Under the pieces are notes generated by a model. The model searched no databases, had not been told where the DNA came from, and was given only the letters and a program-made list of their open reading frames with translations. Shown one piece after another: positions 1 to 5,877 of a stretch of 13,045 nt of DNA. Positions within the stretch are counted from its first letter, which is position 1. The number at the start of each line of letters is the position of its first letter. The stretch lies in the NCBI GenBank assembly GCA_036257595.1, contig DATAFF010000145.1:1-13045 (forward strand), written 5' to 3'. The position numbers were made by a program, and so were the translations under genes. Source of the DNA: DATAFF01 sp036257595. GTDB lineage: Bacteria; Pseudomonadota; Alphaproteobacteria; Rhizobiales; Aestuariivirgaceae.

Positions 1-151
1 CGGCTGCGATCCCCAGCGCAACGTGCTGGTCTATCTGGTTTTCTCGGACAGGCTGATCGAGGGCTCGCCCCAGAACTCGACCTCGACGGTGCCGATCATG
101 CCCTGGGGCAACAGCGCCGCGCCCCGCTGCGCCGACTATCTTAGTCAGTAG
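1..151 (+). CDS. creA: CreA family protein, C-terminal end only
   Basis: Partial gene entering from the left edge. The frame beginning at base 2 reads GCDPQRNVLVYLVFSDRLIE, then GSPQNSTSTVPIMPWGN, and ends at TAG 149-151. From memory, E. coli CreA ends with a very similar stretch ([20 protein letters not shown], then AISAVPVMPW), so only about the last 50 residues are present here. CreA is a small exported protein of poorly defined function; its signal peptide would lie outside the window. The part after MPWG (NSAAPRCADYLSQ) extends past where E. coli CreA stops. Its stop codon is the first TAG of a TAGGCAG repeat tract, so the tail may have been rewritten by that repeat. The gene converges on dhaK and has no evident functional link to the operon. 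Confidence 0.82.
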   Translation, partial: GCDPQRNVLVYLVFSDRLIEGSPQNSTSTVPIMPWGNSAAPRCADYLSQ

Positions 152-215
152 GCAGATAGGCAGTCGGCAGGAGGCCGTGAGCAGTGCTCTTCCCGACTGC
201 CTGATGCCGACTGCC
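149..215. repeat. TAGGCAG/TCGGCAG palindromic repeat element, copy 1
   Basis: Heptamer-like units (TAGGCAG, ATAGGCAG, TCGGCAG) begin in the creA stop codon. A perfect 11-bp inverted repeat pairs GGCAGTCGGCA at 159-169 with TGCCGACTGCC at 205-215. The loop carries GCAGTGCTCTT (181-191), which recurs exactly in copy 2 at 359-369. The element sits between convergent genes, so it could act as a bidirectional mRNA 3' structure. No T-run follows it, so it is not a classical intrinsic terminator. Confidence 0.75.
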
Positions 216-257
216 CAGTGTGAAACCTTTCCGTATCGACCAACGTAGATCCGTCAG

Positions 258-325
258 CCCAAGGCGCCGGGACGTTGCGCCCGAAATGGGAAGATCGGGC
301 AAAACTCCCTGCCCGGCGCCTTGGG
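258..325. repeat. Nested inverted repeat (14-bp outer stem, 6-bp inner stem)
   Basis: CCCAAGGCGCCGGG at 258-271 is perfectly reverse-complemented by CCCGGCGCCTTGGG at 312-325. Inside it, GCCCGA (279-284) pairs with TCGGGC (295-300). Transcribed from either side, this would form a long two-tier hairpin between the convergent genes creA and dhaK. It could serve as a transcript end or stabiliser, or be a REP/MITE-like remnant. No T-run follows the outer stem. Confidence 0.75.
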
Positions 326-333
326 TGCAATGA

Positions 334-378
334 TAGGCAGTAGGCAGATAGGCATTAGGCAGTGCTCTTGCCTACTGC
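334..378. repeat. TAGGCAG palindromic repeat element, copy 2
   Basis: Tandem units TAGGCAG-TAGGCAG-ATAGGCA-TTAGGCAG are followed by the inverted unit GCCTACTGC. GCAGTAGGC at 337-345 pairs perfectly with GCCTACTGC at 370-378. The same 11-bp loop word as copy 1 (GCAGTGCTCTT, here 359-369) shows that the two elements are homologous and have diverged. Confidence 0.75.
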
Positions 379-389
379 ATAGGTCCGGC

Positions 390-480
390 CCTTTCGTTTC
401 GCGAGCAAGCGCGCCGCCCTTCCTTCTCCCTTCTCCCCCACTTCGCGGTAATGAGGGCGGTCCCTCCGGCGAACGAAAGG
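390..480. repeat. Second nested inverted repeat
   Basis: CCTTTCGTT (from 390) is matched by AACGAAAGG ending at 480. With a one-base bulge the stem extends by three more pairs (CGC/GCG). An inner stem pairs CCGCCCT (414-420) with AGGGCGG (454-460). The centre is rich in CTTCTCCC, reminiscent of the hairpin at 9190-9217. It is flanked on both sides by TAGGCAG repeats, as if one palindrome had been placed inside another. It may be a small non-autonomous element or a remnant of one. Confidence 0.65.
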
Positions 481-488
481 CGTCCTGA

Positions 489-514
489 GCCTACTGCCTA
501 CTGCCTTCTGCCTA
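489..514. repeat. Inverted TAGGCAG tract overlapping the dhaK stop codon
   Basis: On the plus strand this reads as CTGCCTA-type heptamers. On the minus strand, the sense strand of dhaK, it reads TAGGCAG/AAGGCAG/TAGGCAG/TAGGC. The first TAG of the tract is the dhaK termination codon (512-514). Confidence 0.8.
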
Positions 515-1501
515 CATCTTCCACCGCAGTGCCGCCGTGTGCACCGGGTCGTCCCACAGCTCCAGCATCTCGTCATCGAGCATGGTCACCGTGATCGAGC
601 AGCCCGCCATGTCGAGCGAGGTGACGTAAGAGCCGGTCAGCGACCGGGCGATGGCGATGCCGCGCGTATCGAGCAGACGTCGCGCCGCGTTGTACATCAA
701 GTAGAGCTCCATCAGCGGCGTCGCGCCGAAGCCGTTGACCAGCAGGATCGCCTTGCCCCGCGCCTTGTCCTTGAGATCGCCCACGATCGCCGTGACCATC
801 TCCTCGGCAATCGCGTCCGCCTGCTTCAGGTCGACCCGCCGGCGGCCCGGCTCGCCATGGATGCCGACGCCCATCTCCATCTGGCTGTCATCGATATCGA
901 ATGTCGGCTTGCCGGCCGAGGGGACGGTGCAGGACGTCAGCGCCACCCCCATCGAGCGGGTCGCTGCATTGACCTTGCGTCCGATGCTGGCCACCGTCTT
1001 GAGATCGGCACCGCGCTCGGCCGCCGCGCCGGCGATCTTCTCGACGATCAGCGTTCCGGCGACGCCGCGCCGGCCGGTCGTGTAGAGCGAGTTCTCGACC
1101 GCCACGTCGTCATCGGTCAGCACCGTCTCGATATTGCCGCCGAGCATCTCGCGCGCCATGTCGAAATTCATCACGTCGCCTTCGTAATTCTTGACGATGA
1201 ACACCGTCCCCTCGCCCCCCGCCACCGCCTCGCAGGCCGCCACCATCTGATCGGGCGTCGGCGAGGTGAAGACCTGCCCTGGGCAGGCGGCGTCGAGCAT
1301 GCCATGCCCGACGAGTCCGGCATGCAGCGGCTCATGGCCTGATCCGCCGCCCGAGATCAGCACGACCTTGCCCGACTTCGGCCGGCGCCGCCGCACGAAG
1401 CGATGCTCCTCGTCGAGCGCCAGAATGTCGGAATGCGCCGCCACCAGCCCGTCGAGGCTTTCCGACAGCACGGTGTCGACGCTGTTGATCAACTTCTTCA
1501 T
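512..1501 (-). CDS. dhaK: Dihydroxyacetone kinase subunit DhaK, substrate-binding and phosphate-accepting subunit
   Basis: 329 residues, full length for single-domain DhaK. DhaK binds dihydroxyacetone (or a related short ketose) covalently through a histidine hemiaminal and receives phosphate from the nucleotide on DhaL. Visible signatures are GGGSGHEP with His56, NYEGDVMNF with Asp109 and MGVGIHGEPG with His215. These correspond to E. coli DhaK His56, Asp109 and His218. The ATG at 1501 is preceded by AGGAGAGG about 6 bases upstream. It is the last gene of the operon, 25 bp after the HTH gene and well apart from dhaL, which is the fifth gene upstream. The stop TAG lies in a TAGGCAG repeat right after LRWKM. 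The substrate could be dihydroxyacetone or a tetrulose; sequence alone does not decide. Family assignment is very secure. Confidence 0.96.
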   Translation of the reverse strand: MKKLINSVDTVLSESLDGLVAAHSDILALDEEHRFVRRRRPKSGKVVLISGGGSGHEPLHAGLVGHGMLDAACPGQVFTSPTPDQMVAACEAVAGGEGTVFIVKNYEGDVMNFDMAREMLGGNIETVLTDDDVAVENSLYTTGRRGVAGTLIVEKIAGAAAERGADLKTVASIGRKVNAATRSMGVALTSCTVPSAGKPTFDIDDSQMEMGVGIHGEPGRRRVDLKQADAIAEEMVTAIVGDLKDKARGKAILLVNGFGATPLMELYLMYNAARRLLDTRGIAIARSLTGSYVTSLDMAGCSITVTMLDDEMLELWDDPVHTAALRWKM

Positions 1502-1526
1502 GGGCCTCTCCTGGTTTAGAGCAGCT

Positions 1527-1955
1527 CTAGTCCGATCCGGCCAGCACGCGGGACATCTTGCGGGCGAAATCCATGATCAGGGCGTCGAAGCGGGCATTGC
1601 GCTGCGCATCGCCGAGATCGGGCAAGGCGAGGACCTGGCGCCGCATCTTGTGTCCGGAGCGGTCATTCATATGCCTGGTCGGATGGGCCTTGGCATAGGC
1701 ATCGAGAAACCGCCGGCGGACGGCCTGCGGGAAATGACAGAGCTCGAAGATCGTGTCGAGATGGCGGATCGGGATCGGTGTCGCATATTGCGGATTGGCG
1801 ATCTGCGACACGAAGCTGCGGTTTTTGCCGAGCGCCATCGCCAGCCGGAGCCGCGTGCCGGCGGGGCGCGCATCGAGGATCTCGCGAAGAATGGTCTTGT
1901 ACTCGCGAACCGCGTCGGCCGACTGCGATGAGGATGTTTCCTCCAAGTCGCTCAA
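1527..1955 (-). CDS. Small XRE-like helix-turn-helix protein, candidate regulator of the dha/PTS operon
   Basis: 142 residues from a TTG start that overlaps the enzyme I stop in a TTGA quadruplet. A good ribosome binding site (GGAGGTGG) sits in the 3' end of the enzyme I gene. The first in-frame ATG would remove the N-terminal helix, so TTG is preferred. Residues about 34-80 look like a lambda-repressor/XRE fold: LRLAMALGKNRSFVSQIANP gives the helix-turn-helix, followed by a helix ending at FELC. The region around 91-107 is basic and the C-terminal 30 residues look helical. No effector domain, membrane segment or catalytic motif is seen. I do not recognise a named family member. Its place between enzyme I and DhaK suggests a regulator sensing the Dha/PTS state, as DhaR does in E. 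coli, but DhaR is a much larger unrelated protein, so this is inference. Confidence 0.8.
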   Translation of the reverse strand: MSDLEETSSSQSADAVREYKTILREILDARPAGTRLRLAMALGKNRSFVSQIANPQYATPIPIRHLDTIFELCHFPQAVRRRFLDAYAKAHPTRHMNDRSGHKMRRQVLALPDLGDAQRNARFDALIMDFARKMSRVLAGSD

Positions 1956-3568
1956 CTGCCACCTCCAAGCCGTGACCGGCAGACGACTGCCTTGACACGT
2001 GCCAGCGCCGCCGGTGCCACCGACAGCGATCTCAAGCCCAGCGCCAGCAGGTCCGGGACCTTCTCGACATCGGAGCCGAGGTCGCCGCAGATCGACAGCT
2101 CGATCCCGTGCGCGGTGGTGAATTCCGCAAGCCTCCTGATCAGCAAGGCGACCGCCGGATAGGCGCCGTCGGCGAGACCGGACACCGCCGGATTGTCGCG
2201 CGACGCCGCCGCCACATATTGGGTGAGATCGTTGGACCCGATCGAGAAGAATTCCGCCATCGGGAAGAGCTCGGGCAGCAGCGCCGGGAAAGGCACCTCG
2301 ACCATCATGCCGAGCGGCGGCCTGGCGCAGGCGATCCCCTGCCCGCGCATCGCGGCGAGCTCCTCGTCGAACAGCGCCGCCGCGGCAGTGAACTCCTCCG
2401 GCACCGTCACCATCGGCCACATCACCTTGAGCTTGCCATGCACCGCCGCCCGCCCAAGGGCCCGCAACTGCGCCCGAAAGACGTCCGGCCGCGCGAGCGA
2501 CAGGCGCAGGCCCCTGACCCCGAGAAAGCTGTTGGTCTCGTTCTCCGGCGTCAGCCCGGCGATCGGCTTGTCGCCGCCGGCATCGAGGGTTCGCACCGTC
2601 ACCGGCTTGTCGCCGGCCCATTCGAGCAGCCGGCGATAGGCGCGATACTGCTCCTCCTCATCGGGCAGGCGATGCCCGTCACGGAACAGGAACTCGGTGC
2701 GCATCAGCCCGATACCGTCGCAATGGGCGCTGTCGATCGCCTCGGTCTCGGCAGGAGCGGCGACATTGATCATCACCTTGACGGCAATGCCATCGGCGGT
2801 GACGGCCGGACGTGAGCGATGTCGCGCCGCCTCTTTCTGCTCCGCCGCGAAAGCCTGCTCTGCCTCCTTCAGCGACAAGCGCGACGTCGCATCGGGCGAC
2901 AGCACGACGCGGCCAGTCGTGCCGTCGACGATAGCCTCGACATGCCCGATGGCCGGCACCTCGCCGAGGCCGGTCACCATCGGCACGCCACGCGCCCGCG
3001 CCAGGATGGCGACATGGCTGAGCGGGCTGCCGCGCTCGAGCACGATCGCACCGCCCTTGCTCCAGTCGATCGCCAGAAACCGGCTCGGCGGCAGATCCTC
3101 GCCGATCAGGATCGCGCCGGCCGGCAGCGCGGCATCCGCCTCGCCGGCAAGAAGACGCAGCACGCGATCCTTGAGATCGGTAAGATCGCCCGCCCTGGCC
3201 CGGAAATAATCGTCATCGGCCGCTTCGTAATCGGCAATCTGCAGGGCCAGAACGCCCAGCCAGGCATTGGCTGCCGAACGCCCGGTCATGATGCGCTCCA
3301 TCACCGGTTCGAGCAGGGTCGGATCTTCGAGCATGGCGAGCTGGAACTCGACGATGCCCTTGGCATCCGCCGGCGCGCTGTCATGCAGCGCCCTGAGCTC
3401 GGCGGTCGCGACCTCGAGCGCGTCTCTCAGGGCGTCGGCCTCCGTCAGGGCGTCGCAATCCGCCCCGTCGGCCGGCATGTCGGGCCCGCGGAGCTCGACG
3501 ATCGGCCCTGCGAAGATCCCGGGCGATGCCGGCCGCCCGACCCGTTCAACTGGTTGCGGCATCGGCAT
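1952..3568 (-). CDS. ptsI: PTS enzyme I (phosphoenolpyruvate-protein phosphotransferase)
   Basis: 538 residues, close to E. coli enzyme I (575) and without the GAF domain of PtsP. It takes phosphate from PEP onto a histidine and passes it to HPr, here presumably the neighbouring HPr. The active-site histidine is His185 in RGSPLSHVAILARARGVPMV. The PEP-binding barrel shows GIGLMRTEFLFRDG, the TLDAGGDKP block and FFSIGSNDLTQYV. The catalytic cysteine is Cys494 in CGDLGSD; the usual form is CGE(L/M)AGD, so the adjacent acidic residue and the A-G pair differ. The start at 3568 has GAGG four bases upstream and overlaps the HPr gene by 23 bp; ATG 3562 is an alternative. In E. coli the equivalent partners are fused to DhaM in truncated form, whereas here a full-length enzyme I is a separate gene. 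Confidence 0.95.
   Translation of the reverse strand: MPMPQPVERVGRPASPGIFAGPIVELRGPDMPADGADCDALTEADALRDALEVATAELRALHDSAPADAKGIVEFQLAMLEDPTLLEPVMERIMTGRSAANAWLGVLALQIADYEAADDDYFRARAGDLTDLKDRVLRLLAGEADAALPAGAILIGEDLPPSRFLAIDWSKGGAIVLERGSPLSHVAILARARGVPMVTGLGEVPAIGHVEAIVDGTTGRVVLSPDATSRLSLKEAEQAFAAEQKEAARHRSRPAVTADGIAVKVMINVAAPAETEAIDSAHCDGIGLMRTEFLFRDGHRLPDEEEQYRAYRRLLEWAGDKPVTVRTLDAGGDKPIAGLTPENETNSFLGVRGLRLSLARPDVFRAQLRALGRAAVHGKLKVMWPMVTVPEEFTAAAALFDEELAAMRGQGIACARPPLGMMVEVPFPALLPELFPMAEFFSIGSNDLTQYVAAASRDNPAVSGLADGAYPAVALLIRRLAEFTTAHGIELSICGDLGSDVEKVPDLLALGLRSLSVAPAALARVKAVVCRSRLGGGS
1959..1966 (-). promoter_or_regulatory. Ribosome binding site that fixes the TTG start of the HTH gene
   Basis: The minus strand reads GGAGGTGG then CAG then TTG. 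The GGAGG core is 6 bases from the TTG, which is ideal spacing. This supports the TTG at 1955 over later in-frame codons and explains why an ATG-only search finds the gene only as the tail of a longer frame. Confidence 0.75.
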
Positions 3569-3851
3569 GATCCTCGTCGAAATCGCGCGCGACGAGCGCG
3601 CTCAGCGCATTCACCGCCTCTGCCGCGCCCTCCCCCTCGGCCCGGAAATGCAGGGTGGAGTCGCGCGGCGCCTTCAGCGCCATGACCTTGACGATGCTCT
3701 TGGCATCGATCCACGGTCCGGAGGCGTGCTGCGCCACCTCGATGCGGCAGCGAAAGCTCTTGGCGAGCCTGGTGAGCTTGACCGACGGCCGGGCATGCAG
3801 CCCGACGGGATGCTTCATCAACACCGATCTGGCGGCGCTCGACTCGCTCAT
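3546..3851 (-). CDS. ptsH: HPr family phosphocarrier protein
   Basis: 101 residues. HPr relays phosphate from enzyme I to an EIIA-type acceptor. The active histidine is His19 in VGLHARPSVKL, with the conserved Arg21 and Pro22. The regulatory-serine region is present as DAKSIVKVMAL (Ser52), at the place of HPr Ser46, so phosphorylation by an HPr kinase is conceivable but not shown. Length is slightly above the usual 85-90 because of a short N-terminal and an acidic C-terminal tail (RDFDEDHADAATS). It starts inside the dhaM stop (ATGA overlap) and overlaps the enzyme I gene by 23 bp. The position strongly implies that it serves DhaM. Confidence 0.94.
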   Translation of the reverse strand: MSESSAARSVLMKHPVGLHARPSVKLTRLAKSFRCRIEVAQHASGPWIDAKSIVKVMALKAPRDSTLHFRAEGEGAAEAVNALSALVARDFDEDHADAATS

Positions 3852-4255
3852 GGGACGATCGACCCGGCATAGAGTTCTTCGGCCGTGCTGCGCACCGCGG
3901 CGAGGCTCGACCCGGCCGACGACTCGGTCGCCGCCATGACCGCGCCCTCGACGATCGGCGCGTTGCAGATCACCACCCGGTCGCGCCGGTCGGCAGGCAG
4001 CATCTCGATCGCCATCTCGCTGTTGGTCTCGGCCCCGCCGAGATCGACGAGCACCGCGACCCCCTTTTCCGACCAGGCTTCCGCGATCGCCGCCATGATG
4101 CTTTCGACGCTGGTTCCAAGGCCGCCGCCCGGATCGCCGCCGCAATGGGCCAGCGGCACCTCCGGCCCCACCATCTGACGCACCATCTCCGCCGCTCCCC
4201 GCGCCACATCCTTCGAATGCGAGACAATGACGATGCCGACATTGCTGCTGGTCAT
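3848..4255 (-). CDS. dhaM: DhaM, EIIA-type phosphotransferase subunit of PTS-dependent dihydroxyacetone kinase
   Basis: 135 residues, a single EIIA(Man)-like domain. It accepts phosphate from HPr on a histidine and rephosphorylates the ADP bound by DhaL. The active site is His13 in GIVIVSHSKDVARG, followed by the LVDLGGAETNSEMA segment and NAPIVEGAV, all typical of DhaM. E. coli DhaM carries extra HPr and enzyme I-like domains; here those functions are two separate downstream genes. The start at 4255 overlaps the dhaL stop in ATGA, and the gene ends in ATGA with the HPr gene. The same open frame runs upstream through dhaL, but that extension is a shadow with no family similarity. Confidence 0.94.
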   Translation of the reverse strand: MTSSNVGIVIVSHSKDVARGAAEMVRQMVGPEVPLAHCGGDPGGGLGTSVESIMAAIAEAWSEKGVAVLVDLGGAETNSEMAIEMLPADRRDRVVICNAPIVEGAVMAATESSAGSSLAAVRSTAEELYAGSIVP

Positions 4256-4854
4256 GACCGTTGCTCCAGGGCATCGAGAACCGCACCCACCATGATCTCG
4301 CTGGAGCGGGCACCAGGATCCATATGACCGATCGAGCGCTCGCCGAGGAACGATGCCCGGCCGCGTGTCGCCTTGAGCGGGATGGTGGCCTTGGCCGCCT
4401 CCCGTGCCGCTGACCGAATTCCTTCCGCATCGACGCCGGCTGCGAGCGCCCGGTAAACCGGATCGAGCACGTCGAGCATCGTCTTCTGACCGACCTCCGA
4501 TTTGCCGCGCGCCTTGACGGCGGCGATGGCGCTGGCCAGCGCGCTCGCCAGCTGGGCGCGATCGGGATCGGGCGGCATGGCCTTGGCCAGCGCCATGAAC
4601 AGCGTGCCATAGAGCGGCCCCGAGGCGCCGCCGATCTTCATCACCAGCGTCATGCCGAGCTTGTGCAAAGCCGCCGGCAGATCGCCCGCCGCCATCGCTT
4701 GCGCCTCGGCCTTCGCCGCCTCGAAACCGCGCTTCATGTTGATGCCGTGATCGCCATCGCCGATCGCCTGGTCGAGCGCCGTCAGCTCGTCGCTCGCGGC
4801 AATGATCCGGTCCGCCAGCGTGTCGATGAGAAGCCTGATGTCCTTGGCGTCCAT
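4252..4854 (-). CDS. dhaL: Dihydroxyacetone kinase subunit DhaL, nucleotide-binding subunit
   Basis: 200 residues, normal for DhaL. In PTS-dependent systems DhaL holds ADP as a cofactor that DhaM rephosphorylates, then donates phosphate to the substrate on DhaK. The magnesium-binding aspartates are visible in LDQAIGDGDHGINMKRG (Asp28, Asp33, Asp35), followed by GGASGPLYG, KTMLDVLDP, and the C-terminal stretch ending in SIGHMDPGARSS. It starts 6 bp after the second ATPase gene and overlaps dhaM by 4 bp. The presence of dhaM, HPr and enzyme I argues for the PTS-dependent rather than ATP-dependent mode. The order dhaL-dhaM-HPr-EI-HTH-dhaK separates the two halves of the kinase. Confidence 0.95.
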   Translation of the reverse strand: MDAKDIRLLIDTLADRIIAASDELTALDQAIGDGDHGINMKRGFEAAKAEAQAMAAGDLPAALHKLGMTLVMKIGGASGPLYGTLFMALAKAMPPDPDRAQLASALASAIAAVKARGKSEVGQKTMLDVLDPVYRALAAGVDAEGIRSAAREAAKATIPLKATRGRASFLGERSIGHMDPGARSSEIMVGAVLDALEQRS

Positions 4855-4860
4855 GTGCTC

Positions 4861-5877
4861 CTATCCCCGCAACCGGTTGCCGGCCGCATCGAAGAACAGC
4901 GGCCTGACCACCGACAGCTTGACCTGATCGCCGGGACCAAGATCGCTGTCGGGCGACGCCAGCGTGACGATCCGCTGCTCGCCGACCGACAGATGCAGAT
5001 GGTTCTGGTCGCCGAGATGCTCGACCCACTCGACCTTGCCGGTGGCGCCGCTGCCATTGGCCTTCTCGATCCGGATATTCTCGGTTCGCAGTCCCACGGT
5101 CCTGGTGCCGGCCGGCGGGCTGCCGGCGGGAAGCAATCCCTCCGGAACGAGATTGATCGACGGTTGGCCGAGCCGCGTCGCCACATAGATGCTGTCGGGA
5201 TCCTCATAGATGCGCCGCGGCGAGCCGAGCTGCACCAGCTTCCCGTGCTCGAGGACGCCGATCCGGTCGGCCATGGTCAGCGCCTCGATCTGGTCATGGG
5301 TGACGAACAGCACCGTCGAGCCGAGATCGGCCTGGATGCGCTTCAGCTCGAGCCTGAGCTCGCTCCTGAGCTTGGCGTCGAGCGACGACAAGGGCTCGTC
5401 CATCAGATAGATGGCGGGGCGGCGCACCAGCGCCCGCCCGATCGCCACCCGCTGCATCTCGCCGCCCGACAGCTGCGTCGCCCTGTTGTCGAGCTTGGGG
5501 GCGATGTGCAGGAGCATCGCCACCTCGTTGACCCGGCTGCGGATCTGCTCGTTGCTCATCCGCCGTGCCGGCGAGCGCAGCGGGAAGGCCAGATTGTCGA
5601 ACACCGACAGATGGGGATAGAGCGAGAATTGCTGGAACACGAAGGCGACGTCGCGCTCCGCCGGCGCGATGTGGGTGACATCGCGGCCGCCGATCCTGAC
5701 CGCGCCGCTGTCGGCTTTCTCGAGCCCGGCGGCGAGGCGTAGCGTGGTGGTCTTGCCGGCTCCCGTGGGCCCAAGGAGGATGACGAACTCGCCGTCGCCG
5801 ATATCGAGCGACAGCTCGGACACCGCGGTGACCTTGCCGAACCGCTTGGTGACGTCGATGAGCTGAACGTCAGCCAC
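4861..5877 (-). CDS. Sugar ABC transporter ATP-binding protein, MalK/UgpC type (second of two)
   Basis: 338 residues from GTG 5877, a start backed by GAGGGGGCGG upstream and giving the usual family N-terminus MADVQLIDVTKRFG. An ATG at 5892 would add five residues and overlap the previous gene by 23 bp. Walker A is GPTGAGKTT (36-44), the Q-loop is FVFQQFSLYPH, the signature is LSGGE (136-140), Walker B is YLMDEPLSSLDA with catalytic Glu161, and the switch histidine is His194. The C-terminal 100 residues form the TOBE-like regulatory domain. It probably pairs with the preceding ATPase as a heterodimer, as in rhizobial importers with two ATPase genes, such as the glycerol system GlpS/GlpT. It energises the two permeases encoded upstream. 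Confidence 0.93.
   Translation of the reverse strand: MADVQLIDVTKRFGKVTAVSELSLDIGDGEFVILLGPTGAGKTTTLRLAAGLEKADSGAVRIGGRDVTHIAPAERDVAFVFQQFSLYPHLSVFDNLAFPLRSPARRMSNEQIRSRVNEVAMLLHIAPKLDNRATQLSGGEMQRVAIGRALVRRPAIYLMDEPLSSLDAKLRSELRLELKRIQADLGSTVLFVTHDQIEALTMADRIGVLEHGKLVQLGSPRRIYEDPDSIYVATRLGQPSINLVPEGLLPAGSPPAGTRTVGLRTENIRIEKANGSGATGKVEWVEHLGDQNHLHLSVGEQRIVTLASPDSDLGPGDQVKLSVVRPLFFDAAGNRLRG

Larger units (their letters stand above)
152..511. other. Convergent intergenic region made of nested palindromes
   Basis: No gene is supported in these 360 bases between the ends of creA (+) and dhaK (-). The short open frames crossing it have no recognisable composition and run through repeats. It reads as a mosaic: TAGGCAG element copy 1, a nested hairpin at 258-325, TAGGCAG element copy 2, a second nested hairpin at 390-480, then an inverted TAGGCAG tract that ends in the dhaK stop codon. 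The outermost repeats face each other, so each flanking gene reads into TAGGCAG in its own sense direction. Confidence 0.75.

Noticed and set aside
149..514. CRISPR array, because of short tandem repeats
   Set aside because: Units are 7 bases with no regular spacers, and they occur as inverted pairs.
145..576. Short minus-strand frames in the creA-dhaK gap
   Set aside because: They run through palindromes and repeats, have no plausible ribosome binding site and show no protein-like composition.
539..1342. Plus-strand open frame of 267 codons opposite dhaK
   Set aside because: Arg/His/Asp-rich translation, antisense to a conserved dhaK; no family features.
2621..3685. Other long frames over the enzyme I gene on both strands
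   Set aside because: Composition typical of GC-rich shadow frames; the enzyme I frame explains the region.
3848..5029. DhaM fused to an upstream domain in one long frame
   Set aside because: The upstream portion overlaps dhaL in another frame and has Arg/Gly/Ala-rich shadow composition; the ATG in the ATGA overlap at 4255 gives the exact DhaM N-terminus.
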